Positions 11,742-21,060 of a stretch of DNA of 64,000 nt are shown here, piece by piece. A model generated the notes under the pieces. That model saw nothing but the letters and a program-made list of their open reading frames with translations, had not been told where the DNA came from and searched no databases. Numbering within the stretch: position 1 is the first letter of the stretch; each line of letters opens with the position of its first letter. The translations under genes were made by a program, and so were the position numbers. The stretch comes from Vandiemenella viatica (Eukaryota; Arthropoda; Insecta; Orthoptera; Morabidae): NCBI GenBank assembly GCA_031002005.1, contig CM061921.1, positions 145,237,283 through 145,301,282 of the forward strand, given 5' to 3'.

Positions 11742-12736
11742 ATTGAGCTTTATTTTATAACAATTGTATTTATTTAAGTAATTAGTAAGAAATGTAATGC
11801 TAGAATAGCATATTAATTATCAGTTGCTTTTAGGAAGATGGAATAATCTGTAAATATTTTTGATTTAGTTTAAAACGCGATGTATTATTACCACTAAAAT
11901 GCGATATAGTACATATATTAATATGTTTGTAATTGAATAATTGTTTCTCCGGCAGCAAGTTTAGTATGTGATTGTGTTGAAATGCAACCCGGACCAGGAT
12001 AGCAACAAAAAACTTTTGTTATAGGGCAAGGCACTATGAATTGAATTGAGCTTTATTTTATAACAATTCTATTTATTTAAGTAATTGCTAAGAAATGCAA
12101 TGCTAGAACGGCATACTTATTATCAGTTGCTTTTTTTACTTGGTTTGAATGAAAGAAGTTCCAAATTGTTCGTGATCTATACAATCTAAACTACAATTAA
12201 AACTAATATTACATGACATAACGTAAGTTGTTAAGATTTATTTTTGAGCATCCTACATTTTCACTGGGGTCATTATTTGAGCCGGATGTAAGCTGTGTCA
12301 GATATTAAAACATCGACCTTTATCATAGACAATAAGAAAGATGTAAGAAACTGTGGAGATTTTGGATCAAGTTTTTATCGTGTGATGCATGATCGGTATC
12401 GATGCATGATGACATTGACATTAATGGAATGCATTAATTCACGTGTGAATGAAGCTTTTATTTCCTACCAGCTATCTTGGCGAAAATTGTAGTTAGGCTG
12501 AAATGCAACCTGGACCAAATTGACAACTGAAACTTTTTGCTACATCACAAAGGACGAGAAATTACAACACAATGTGCTTTATTTTATATCAATTCTATTT
12601 AGGTAAGCAACTAAAAAGAAATCAATTGCCAGAACAGTCCATTAAACCCGTCATTTTTGACGGGCTTTGTGGCTAGTATTATTATAATTTTTGCTTTGAA
12701 AAGGCGACGGTGGTGGGATGGATGGTATACCCCATT

Positions 12737-12886
12737 TTAAAGTGTAGACAACATTGTAGCCATAGCAAAATCTTCTTGTACATGCTGGTCCTTATCATCA
12801 TGAGCCTCGTCTGAAGAACTTCTATAATATATGTTTTCTTCTGTCACGTGTTGAACTAGTTCTGTTGATGACGATTCAGATGACAT
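12737..12886 (-). pseudogene. hAT transposase N-terminal fragment
   Basis: On minus, ATG at 12886 opens a 49-codon acidic, Ser-rich frame (MSSESSSTELVQH, then DEAHDDKDQ) ending in TAA at 12737-12739, just before the Helitron terminus at 12676. Its position near the right end, on the same strand as the transposase remnants at 5165-6526, suggests that it is the start of the hAT transposase, cut off by the Helitron insertion. It has no recognisable domain by itself. Confidence 0.5.
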
Positions 12887-12939
12887 CTTAAATCTAAAAA
12901 AAATTGCATGTAATTTTAAAGCCTTCTTAATTTCGCTTT

Positions 12940-12942
<3 letters not shown>

Positions 12943-12990
<48 letters not shown>
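12943..12990 (+). repeat. Poly(A) tract of nearly 50 bases
   Basis: An uninterrupted A run fills the end of one row and the start of the next. No retroelement body with matching target duplication was identified directly upstream, so it may be a simple repeat. Its length is probably uncertain in sequencing. Confidence 0.8.
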
Positions 12991-12992
<2 letters not shown>

Positions 12993-13142
12993 GTAGCGAC
13001 ATTTCTGTAAAAGATACATTACATTTTGTAAATATTTACGCTACCAACATTAATTGAAATCACCTAAGGTATAACATTGTAGAAATAGATAAGTAGGTTG
13101 AATCTCGCATCATGCACATGCACCCACATGCAAAAGACTATG

Positions 13143-13375
13143 CCGGATCTAAAGGGAGGCAAACCGGGGCACTTACCCCGGGCATTACATCATGTTTAAA
13201 GGGGTGGTAAATGAAAATTCGCTGGCAGTGACCTTTCTTAGCTCTACTGCTCTGAGCGGCAACCTACAGGGGGCAGAAAATCAAAGAGCCACTTTAAACT
13301 GCGGAAGGCTGCAAATTCATAAATTTATATTTGAAGGGGCGGCAGTCGCAGATTTTTGCCCCTGCCACTAGTGCA
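13143..13375. mobile_element. MITE-like repeat, copy 1
   Basis: GGATCTAAAGGGAGGCAAACC, a CCGGGGCACTTACCCCGGGC palindrome, AAAGGGGTGG and a closing GATTTTTGCCCCTGCCA are matched in order at 34918-35090. Opposed GGGGCAAA and TTTGCCCC ends suggest terminal inverted repeats. No coding capacity was seen. It lies within the hAT element, between the transposase start and the right end. Confidence 0.5.
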
Positions 13376-13946
13376 TGAACTGCAAGACTACAGCCGAAAA
13401 GGCAGGAAACAGATACGAGAATTACTGCGCGACCCCGGAGAGTGCTAATTGTGGGACGAGTTATGGTTTTCTTGAATGGAGCAACTTGAGCTGACTCGGA
13501 CTACACATTAAGTGAAAGCTCTTATGTTTATGAACTCTTCTGGATGATTAGTGTATTTTTTTAAAATAATATGTGAACTGCAAGCTAGGCTATTATATAA
13601 TTTACTTTTAATTTTTTGCACAGAGGATCTCTCACTGCATTTTTGGTGCCCCCATACAACAGCGCCCAGTGCGGTCGCACCGCTCGCAGCGCCCTAGGGC
13701 CGCCCCTGAGGATAGTGCCGAAACATGGACAAACAAGTTCGTACATTGAGCATAGTTACCTTTTTGTCTACTCAATTACTTAAATCAATATTACCTTCCA
13801 TTTACTGAAATGTTCTGTTTATTAATATGCCATTTTTTTACTTGAGATGTGAATAAAAAATTCAATTCATAATATAAAGAAGGTAACTAATACTGCGTTT
13901 AAAAATGTACAATTTTTCTTTCATTTCTGTGATATATCTCTTCCAG

Positions 13947-14147
13947 TTTTCATGTTAACCAAAGTGGACACTGCATGAAGACTTTGGTAGACTTCTGGAG
14001 GGCCGCCAATTCTGTTATGTGGAGTTTGTCGTAGGAACTGAAGAAGAAAAAATACCTGCCCATCTTGCAATGGTTGCTGCACGTTCCCATTGGTTGAGTG
14101 CACATATCTGGCAGGAAAGGAAGGAATGTGACAAACACTTGGAGAAA
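13947..14147 (+). pseudogene. LZTR1: LZTR1 pseudogene, first BTB-domain exon, in-frame TAA
   Basis: This 67-codon phase-0 exon lies between CTCTTCCAG and GTAAGT. It reads FSC-stop-PKWTLHEDFGRLLEGRQ and then FVVGTEEEKIPAHLAMVAARS, the start of the first BTB domain of LZTR1. TAA at 13956-13958 replaces a residue I recall as tyrosine. Two further changes hit normally invariant residues: PKW where PKC is expected, and FCY where the BTB motif FCD is expected. The exons for the rest of BTB1 and the first BACK domain were not found before 19661. Confidence 0.93.
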
Positions 14148-14369
14148 GTAAGTAAGCTACTCTGATGGTATGTTGATTTTAAGAAGCCATATTTGGAGGA
14201 TATAAGCAATTATTTATTTGAATAAGTAGAATTTACACACTGGTAGGTGGACAAATGACTTAACTATAAGTGTTTAACCCTTCATTCCAAAGATATGAAA
14301 CCAAAAACCAAATAGCATAATTATGCAATATTTCAGATAATTCCCTAAATATGGAAGGATTTAAATGAG

Positions 14370-16115
14370 TCATACAGTGTATCCAGAAAGTCCTGCTACC
14401 ATTACAATGTAACATACTTTGTAAAATATGAACTATGAGAAACAGTTTTTTAAAAGATATTCTAGATCATTCAAAGTTGTTTTTACATTTGTTGCAGATA
14501 AATTGCAGATTCCACAAGTTTTGCAGGACAGTGACCTACCTGCGCATGCTGAATTTGTTGCTTCAGTGCTGGCCTCAATTAAAGATGATAGTAGGTACCT
14601 GCAGAGGATAATTTTCTCTGAAGAAGCCATTTCTTTGTGTCTGGATAGATTAACTGCCATAATTTTTGAATAGGGAGTTCTGAAAATCCACAGATCATGC
14701 CTGTACATGTTTGTGGTAGCCTCAATGTTTGGTGTGCTCTTATGCATGATAAAGTAATTGGCCCATTTTTCCTTGCTGAGAAGACTATTACTGCAACATG
14801 ATTTATGACGACCTGCTCTCGCAGCTGTGAGACCTGCAGCCAACCATAATGTTCCAACAAGATGGCATGTCTGTCTGTCATGTTAAGGCGAATATACACG
14901 GTTCACTTTTCGTAATCACTCCGAATAAAGCACTCACAGTGAAAGGAAAGTGAACTGTGTAAATAGTGAATCATCCAAGATGACGGATGAAAGAAATTGG
15001 CCCGGGTTCAACTTTTCGTTCAATTTTGGTGTTTTACTCAGATGAATCAACAAGAGTGACACGTGTAAACAGTCAAAATATCAAAGTGAAACCTTCTCTT
15101 GGATCGATCATAATTGTTTGTTTCTGATTGTTGTTATTTTCAACACGCAATGGTATTTAAATGGGAAGAAGAAACATTTCTTTATTTTTAAAATCTTTCC
15201 ACAACGAGTGTTTATAGAAAACAAAATTTGAAAAACATAAAAGATAGTGCTATGGTGGACATGATCAAAGAATTGAATCTCCCAATTTTGACAGTAGAAC
15301 ATATTAAGTGCAAAATTAAAACTATCCGAACCAGGTATTCTAGTGAATTGAATTTTTCAAATCAGAAAAATGTTGTTTAAATTGTGCTTCTAGGTAAAGT
15401 GAATGTGTTTCAAAGCAGTTATCAATTGCAAGAAAGCCGAGAGTAGTTTTTAGGTTCAATTTAGCCGGAAAATATTTTATCGTTAGTGTCCTGCTTTGTA
15501 ATTAGCAGTGAGTTTTTAGATAGCAAAACTTTTATTCATACGTTTGAAGATTATTTTTATATACCATTTTGTCCTACAATACCCGTTCTACCATGCTGCA
15601 AGATCCAATTTCACATCCACAAACTTCTTTTGTCAATCAACTTTTAATTCCTTAGGTGAGGTTTCTGAAAATTGAAACTACTTCAACATGCTTACATTGT
15701 CATCTTGAAGTGAATTGAATGGTTCATTTGTGATGATACATGTAAATGAAAATTAAATTCACCTTCACTTTCAATGCGAGTAAATTATCCTGAGTGATTA
15801 CGAAAAGTGAACTGTGTAAATCCACCTTTAGGTGCCTTTTGAATAGCCATTTACCTGGGATGGGGATTAGACATGATGGACCGATTGCCTCATCACCATC
15901 CTCTCCTACTGCCACCATGCTGGTTTTTTTTTTTTTTTTTTTTTTTTTCTTCTATGTGTATGTCGAGAATTGTTTTCACAAAACCCCTGGTCCAAAATTT
16001 GCTACACTTTGTAGATGGTTAGTTGCAGTTGTGCAAACAATTGGTGTTGTTATGCTGCAGCATGTGTGGTTGGAGCTGGAATATAGTCTCGACATCATTA
16101 AGGCAGAGAAGTGAA
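14370..16115 (+). pseudogene. IS630/Tc1-type transposase relic, split by another element
   Basis: Two halves in the same orientation are separated by a 0.94-kb insertion. The first (to 14886) has LQRIIFSEEA, the first catalytic Asp/Glu block of DDE/DDD transposases, and a block around VFGVLLCMIK that corresponds to the usual VWCAL-HDKVIGPF. The second (15827-16115) continues with LNSHLPGMGIRHDGPIA and later TPGPKFATLCR, AAVQTI and LQHVWLELEYSLDII, the C-terminal signature of these insect transposases. Stops, shifts and a poly(T) run at 15925-15947 break it. The element's ends were not found with confidence. Confidence 0.8.
14887..15826. mobile_element. Harbinger-like DNA element with terminal inverted repeats
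   Basis: The left end GGCGAATATACACGGTTCAC and the inverted right end GGTGGATTTACACAGTTCAC share a long terminal inverted repeat that continues inward as TTTTCGTAATCACTC on both sides. Flanks are TTAA and TTTA, compatible with the 3-bp TTA/TAA duplications of PIF/Harbinger elements, though not exact. No transposase was recognised inside, so it is likely non-autonomous. It interrupts the transposase relic at 14370-16115. Confidence 0.75.
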
Positions 16116-17195
16116 GAGAATGCAAAGAAAACTTTTAGTGATGAAGAACATGTTGCAAAGAGCCTTCATGTCTCTAGCTCATATAAATTAAGAGTTACAT
16201 TTTATTGTAACTGTGAAAACCAAAATTGTATGTTTTAATAGTAATACTTGTCAATGAGAGAAGTTGTGAATTATGATAAATAGTAGGTGGAAGGAAGAAA
16301 ATAAAAGTGTTGTGTAGTTGCAGGGAGGAGGAAGTAATCCAAAATAAAACACTCACATAAAACAATAATTGTGCATATATGATAACAATAAAAAAATTTT
16401 CAGGCAATTAAAATAAAGGATTGTGTAAGTAAACCTTTCTTTGGTAAGATAAAGGTACTATGAATGCAACTGAAAAGTATACACCAACTCACTTCAAAAT
16501 ATTTCAGTATAAAACCTTAATCATATCTAGGGATGAGACACATGGCAAGGAGACCAGATGTGCACACATTAAAATTCATGACATGTAAAGGGGACCAGTG
16601 TACGCACATCTGAAGCCCTTTCGATGTGTGACATTCTTGTGCATGAACTATGTTTTATAGTGAAATAATGTGAGTTTGAGTATTCATCACTGCTATTATG
16701 TGTGCCTTCTGTATTGTTTACCATATTTATGGGTGAGATCATAATGGGAGCACAGTTCTTTATAAGGGAAGTAGAATATATGGAATCTAAACCATTTTAT
16801 ACCTACAGAGTTTATGATGGTGTCAGTAAGTACAAGAGCATTGTGAAAATTGGTTGGGTTGGCAGTGTTTTCTGGTTAAAAACACATTTATTTTTTCTCC
16901 ATAGTATCCATTTAGTTCACTGCACTTTGCCCACCATTTCTCCAATGAACGTACCTCTGGAGTATCATTCTCAAAGGTCTTAAAACCACAAATCTACAAT
17001 AGCTAATCAGCTTTATTTGACTCTGTGTTCCATACATAAATTTCTCTAGATTTGAAATTAGATGGCAAGGGCCTAATTTGGTTAATATGGTATTGTAATC
17101 TTTCAACCCATAAAAAGGCATTTTTAACACAATAATCATTAATCTTCCTAAAATGAAAATTTCTCGGGTTTTCTGCCAGATTATATTTTTATTTA
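16116..17195 (+). other. Intron stretch without recognised content
   Basis: This is AT-rich sequence between the IS630 relic and the Penelope-like element. A short direct-repeat-like passage (GGAGACCAGATGTGCACACA at about 16550 and GGGGACCAGTGTACGCACAT at about 16590) is the only structure noticed. The missing LZTR1 BTB1/BACK1 exons were looked for here and not found. Confidence 0.5.
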
Positions 17196-17209
17196 ACTCG
17201 TAATATAAC

Positions 17210-17272
17210 TTAGCATACAACGTTTCGGCAGCAACCTCCACTGCCTTCATCAGGTACTGTGTCATACCAAAG
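17210..17272 (-). ncRNA. Candidate Penelope-type hammerhead ribozyme
   Basis: On minus, a GGTA...TACC hairpin is followed by CTGATGA, then a GGCAG...CTGCC stem-loop, then GAAACGTT. This is the hammerhead core order (CUGANGA, stem II, GAA). Hammerhead motifs are known in the terminal repeats of Penelope-like elements, so the location 3' of the GIY-YIG gene fits. Pairing of the remaining stem (CTTAGC with GCTAAG is one option) is not settled by eye. Confidence 0.55.
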
Positions 17273-17536
17273 CTAAGACAGTAACTGCCTCATGGACGTC
17301 AGGAACTTCTATAAACAGCCCGCTGCCAGAGAGAACTTCCCGCTGCTCCACCATTAGTCGGCGCTTCAACCAGCCCCAGACGGGATGGAACCGGATGGCC
17401 ACGGCTGACTGGCAAAAGACACCAATGATGATGATGATGGTTCATCATGTGGCTCCACGGAAGTCAACAGTCATTCTTTTCACCATTAAAACAGGCGGCA
17501 ATAAGTAAAAATTGTATTTCGAGGCTCCACAGCGGC

Positions 17537-17605
17537 ACCTCGGGTGGACACCCATCCAAGTGCTCACCAAGCTCAACATTGCTTAACCATCAGTAGTATC
17601 ATGCT
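17537..17605 (-). repeat. 5S-rRNA-like segment in the Penelope 3' region
   Basis: On minus the run GGTTAAGCAATGTTGAGC, then a short gap, then GAGCACTTGGATGGGTGTCC matches the internal control region of 5S rRNA (GTTAAGCA-box and TACTTGGATGGG-box) in order and spacing. It is too diverged and short to be a 5S gene. It may be a 5S-derived promoter segment, as in SINE3-type elements, or a separate small insertion in the Penelope element. Confidence 0.6.
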
Positions 17606-17792
17606 CAAAGATGCTGCACGGGCGGCATTAACCAAGCTGCCCAATCACAGCGACCGATCTCCTGATTGGCTCGGAGGCAGCGGATCAGCTTTTCCATTGG
17701 TCGACACGTTGTAATTTCAGATCTTGGACAATTGTCTCCCATGCTTTGCTCAGGAAAAGACCAGAATCTCTGTTAATGTTGTTGTTACTTAT

Positions 17793-19100
17793 TCAAATCT
17801 CCAGAGATTCTCTGATTAGCGAATCCCAGAAGTATGTTATATAAGCCAAAACTTCAGTATTTTCAAAATTTATGCTATGAAAATTTTCTACCGCATGTTT
17901 GGCCAGTGCGGATTTTTCCAATTGTAGCAACCATAGAAATCGTTGGTGCTCAGTGTGGCGTTCCTCGATCGTTCTTATGGTTTGGCCAATGTATACTTTG
18001 CCGCATTCACAAGGAATTGAATATACTCCCGGGACTCGAAGGCCCAGGTCATCCTTCACCGAGCGTAGCATATCTCGTATCTTCGACGGTGGACGGAAGA
18101 TACTCCTTACGCCATACCGTGCTAAAATTCTTCCGATTTTCCCGGAGGTATTGCCGGCATAAGGCAAAACGGCAACAGATTTTGGAGACTCTTCTTGTTC
18201 AGATGTCAGTCTTGGTTCCTGGGGGAGAAAAGCCTGTTTGATTTGTTCTTCTGAATAGCCATTCTCTCTGAATACCTGCCGTAGGTGTTTAAGTTCTTCT
18301 TGCAGGCTATCACTGTCCGAGATGGCTCGTGCAATATGTACCAGTGTTCTCAAAACAGTTTTCCCATGAGCTGGGTGGTGAAAACTGGTAGCCCCCAAAT
18401 AGAGGTCTGTGTGGGTAGGTTTTCTATAGACACTATGCGCCAAAGAACAATCTGGCTTGCATTTAATAAGTACGTCCAAAAACGGAAGCGTGCCATCTCT
18501 TTCAACCCCAATGGTGAACTTTATATTAGGATGGATAGAATTCAGGTGTTACAAGAAATCATCAAGAGCCGTAGAGCTATGTGGCCAAATAACAAACGTG
18601 TCATCCACGTAACGGAATAAACATTTTGGTTTGAATGGAGCAGTGTCCAAAGCCCTTTTTTTCAAAATCCTCCATATAAAGTTGACTACCACAGGAGAAA
18701 GTGGTGAACCCATAGCCACGCCATCTGTTTGCTAATAGTATCGCCCACTGTACTTGAAATATGTAGACGTGAGCACATGATCGAATAGGTCTGCCATCCC
18801 TTGGTCGAAATGTCGTCTTATAAGTTCTAAATATTCCTTAACAGGCACCTTTGTAAAAAGCAAAACTATATCGAAGCTCACCATGAGGTCGGAATCTGAC
18901 AAGGTCAAACCTTGGATCATTTTTATGAATTCAGCAGAATTCGTAACATGGTGTATGCAATGGCCCACCAGTGGACTCAATTGGCGTGTAAGATATTTTG
19001 CCAGTTGATACGTGGGAGCACCGATTGCACTGGCAATAGGTCTTAAGGGCACGTTCTCCTTGTGGATTTTTGGTAGTCCATATAACCTCGGTGGTCTGGC
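17793..19100 (-). pseudogene. Penelope-like RT / GIY-YIG endonuclease, two stops
   Basis: The coding frame carries RT fingers to palm and a C-terminal GIY-YIG nuclease with GVYSIPCECGKVYIGQT, RTIEERHTEH and a terminal WDSLIRESLEI. Two in-frame stops interrupt the RT: one just before QTDGVAMGSP (about 18733) and one after the YVDD block (DDFL-stop-HLNSIH, about 18545). The last 228 codons (17793-18479) are open. The lesions indicate an inactive but not very old copy. Family proteins copy RNA into DNA and use GIY-YIG cleavage at the target. Confidence 0.9.
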
Positions 19101-19105
19101 AGCAG

Positions 19106-19660
19106 ACTGGTGTATAACAAGAATTCAGTAATAAACCGTATAGAAGAAAACGACAATTTAAAATTGCTTTGTGCTTATTTGGAGGAATGTGTACATTCAA
19201 GATCCAGTAATGCAACTAGAGTTGGTCAATTTTCTATGCAAGTGGCCACCCAAGGCATTATAAAAATATACTGTTTATGGCAGCTTTTTTGATAGTCCTT
19301 GATTGACATTGTGTGTCAATGAATAGAGGGTCATTTAATCATGGAAAAGAAATAAACATAATAGAGCACTGCGCCATCTTTTAATATCAAGTAAATATCA
19401 CTGTTATTTGACTGACTTTCTGCTAATGTGAAGTTAATGTTTGAACCAATCTCTTAGTATACAGAGTCCGTTCTTAAAACCAAAATGTCCGTATGTTTAC
19501 ATGTGACCTCAGAGCACGGCTCTTGTCATTCCATAAGTATTTTATGTGATTATTGGGTACTGTTGGGCGATTTGTCATTGTTTACTTGGTATATCCTGTC
19601 CTCTGGTGAATGTGAAGTTTCAAACTTTTCTTAAAATTAATTTCTTGCTTTTGCCAGTAG
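19106..19660 (+). other. Intron before BTB2 exon, no recognised content
   Basis: This is AT-rich intron sequence between the truncated 5' edge of the Penelope element and the acceptor TTTTGCCAGTAG at 19649-19660. No repeat or exon was identified. Confidence 0.55.
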
Positions 19661-19839
19661 GTACTACACTAGAACAGGATATGGAAATGTTCTTGAAGAC
19701 TGGAGGCAAGAAGTTCTGTGACATTACACTAGTGTTAGATGGTACAACAATACCTGTCCACAAGGCTGTACTTGCAGCTCGCTGTAGCTACTTTGAAGCA
19801 ATGTTTTGTTCATTCATGCCTGAGGATAACATTGTTTAG
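19661..19839 (+). pseudogene. LZTR1: LZTR1 pseudogene, second BTB exon, ends in TAG
   Basis: After an acceptor at 19659-19660 the frame reads [36 protein letters not shown] and [19 protein letters not shown], the second BTB domain of LZTR1. The last codons before GTGAGT are NIV-TAG (19837-19839), where the family continues into the next exon. The donor GTGAGT itself is good. MFCSF replaces the usual MFRSF. Confidence 0.93.
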
Positions 19840-19943
19840 GTGAGTTATTGCTTGTTTGTTGTATTATGGTTTTTTTTTCTTTCTTTCATTTCTTTAATCA
19901 AATCTGAGTACTAATAGCTCCACTTTCTCTCCTCAAATTATGG

Positions 19944-20228
19944 ATACAAATTGGAGATATAATTCCTTTACGATGGTCATTCGATTCCCTGCTGCATTAC
20001 ATATACTATGCTGATGTTAATATGCCACCAGAGGATTCCTTATATCTTTTCAGTGCACCTTATTTCTATGGTTTCACAAACAATCATCTTCAAGCATTTG
20101 GTAAACAGAATTTAGAAATGAACATTACATTTGAAAATGTACTACAGATCTTAGAAGCAGCTGATAGAATGCAAACTGCAGACATGAAAAAATATGCTCT
20201 TAGGCTCATTGTCCATCATTTTGCAAAG
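19944..20228 (+). pseudogene. LZTR1: LZTR1 pseudogene, BTB2/BACK2 exon, acceptor lost
   Basis: The exon encodes [18 protein letters not shown], then [39 protein letters not shown] and a BACK-domain helix [20 protein letters not shown], ending at a GTAATA donor. It covers 95 codons in frame. No AG precedes it at the expected point: the sequence reads TTATGG|ATACAA after a pyrimidine-rich TTTCTCTCCTC stretch, as if AG had mutated to GG. Confidence 0.92.
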
Positions 20229-20462
20229 GTAATATATTATATTCTTATGAGAAGTTTTTTTTAGAAACTGGTTTCTCAGACTCAAGTCAATAATTTACAT
20301 GTATGGCCAATTATCTGGAAGATTTTCCTGACATAAAAACTAGAATTTAGAAATGCATCCAATTCAGATTAAATGTACTATTTTTAACTGTTAAGTTAAA
20401 TGGTGTGTCGTATATTTTTTTTTTTTTTGAACTTCTGATTATCTAGTGTTCTGATGTTTCAG

Positions 20463-20597
20463 GTTGCCAGACTTCCTAAGATCCGATCCTTGGGAAAAGA
20501 ATTGCTCCAGGATATAATTGAAGCTTTGGCAGATGAAATTAGTGATTTGAAACTTTGCCAGGATATGGCCAGTATTAGTCTCAATAGTGATACCTGA
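20463..20597 (+). pseudogene. LZTR1: LZTR1 pseudogene, last exon with normal stop
   Basis: After the acceptor TTTCAG the frame reads VARLPKIRSLGKELLQD, then IIEALADEISDLKLCQDM and ends SISLNSDT-TGA (20595-20597), the expected C-terminus of insect LZTR1. This exon has no lesion. It shows that the locus is an intron-containing copy, not a retro-copy. Confidence 0.92.
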
Positions 20598-21060
20598 TAA
20601 ACTCTTTTTGTCTTTACGTCATTGATACATTGTGAATTGACATTGGTAAGTGTTTTATATGTGGCTGTCAGTAAGCTCCACTATGTGTTGTTCCAAAGAT
20701 GAGTAAACTTCAATTGCAGAATGTTTCAAGTGTTGTAAATGTGATCCATTTGCAGCATTTCTTCGATTTCAACAACAAGTTTATATTTATTATTTCATCA
20801 ATAATATCTACTGGCAAATGTGGTCACCATTATCAAATTCTTAAGGACCTTTATAAAATTTGTGATTTCTTCGCACAAGATGATGGTTATAAATAATAAT
20901 AATAATAATGTGCACATTGTCATGATCAATGCTTAGAATGTTACTAGTTAAGATTTGAATTACGCTGTGATATGTGCAATGTTACTTTTTAAGTTTCTCA
21001 GAAATAGCTAAATGCCAATGTGCAAATCAATAAAAAGTGAATACTTTTTTAAAAAAAACA
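20598..21060 (+). other. Former 3' UTR of LZTR1 pseudogene
   Basis: AT-rich sequence follows the stop and contains a TAATAATAATAATAATG microsatellite (about 20895-20910) and a polyadenylation hexamer AATAAA at 21029-21034. It is a plausible old 3' UTR; transcription is unknown. Confidence 0.5.

Larger units (their letters stand above)
8452..12676 (+). mobile_element. Helitron-type tandem repeat units, interrupted by a LINE
   Basis: Several related units of roughly 300-550 bp follow one another: about 8880-9270 continued at 11742-11830, about 11831-12140, and about 12141-12676. Shared landmarks are a TACAATTAAAACTAA block, AACCTGGACCA, ACTTTTTGTTACA and GAGCTTTATTTTATAACAAT. The last unit ends with hairpin CCCGTCATTTTTGACGGG (12647-12664) and CTAG (12673-12676) before T, a textbook Helitron terminus. 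No Rep/helicase coding was seen, so the element is non-autonomous. Internal tandem repeats are common in such elements. Confidence 0.7.
4621..13708 (-). mobile_element. 9.1-kb composite hAT element with 8-bp target duplication
   Basis: The left end is CAGAGGCGGTCCTAGC and the right end, read inward on the minus strand, is CAGGGGCGGCCCTAGGGC. Flanking 8-mers are aggacagt (4613-4620) and aggatagt (13709-13716), one mismatch, the duplication size hAT elements make. Coding remnants of a DUF4371/ZMYM1-like hAT transposase lie inside in minus orientation: an N-terminal start at 12886 and core and C-terminal parts at 5165-6526. Helitron-type repeats and a LINE fill the interior, which explains the size. 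Joining the two flanks restores a member of the dispersed repeat seen uninterrupted at 3495-3560, which supports the boundaries. Confidence 0.85.
17200..19105 (-). mobile_element. Penelope-like retroelement, 5' truncated
   Basis: Reading minus from about 19105, the element has reverse transcriptase blocks (LYGLPKIHKENVPLRPI, ASAIGAPTYQLAKYL, DGVAMGSPLSPV, and FRYVDDTF with the catalytic YVDD near 18600-18611), then a GIY-YIG endonuclease domain at 17793-18479, then a 3' region with structured motifs. The RT plus GIY-YIG order is diagnostic of Penelope-like elements. The right edge (5') stops inside the RT, so the copy is truncated. Confidence 0.92.

Noticed and set aside
15794..16114. 106-codon frame with a run of Phe
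   Set aside because: It joins the right end of the Harbinger-like element, a poly(T) tract and the C-terminal IS630 relic; it is an accident of nesting, not a gene.
17530..17610. Functional 5S rRNA gene
   Set aside because: Only the internal control region is similar; length and flanks do not fit a 5S gene.
17793..18479. GIY-YIG nuclease as a free-standing gene
   Set aside because: It is contiguous with Penelope-type reverse transcriptase blocks upstream on the same strand.
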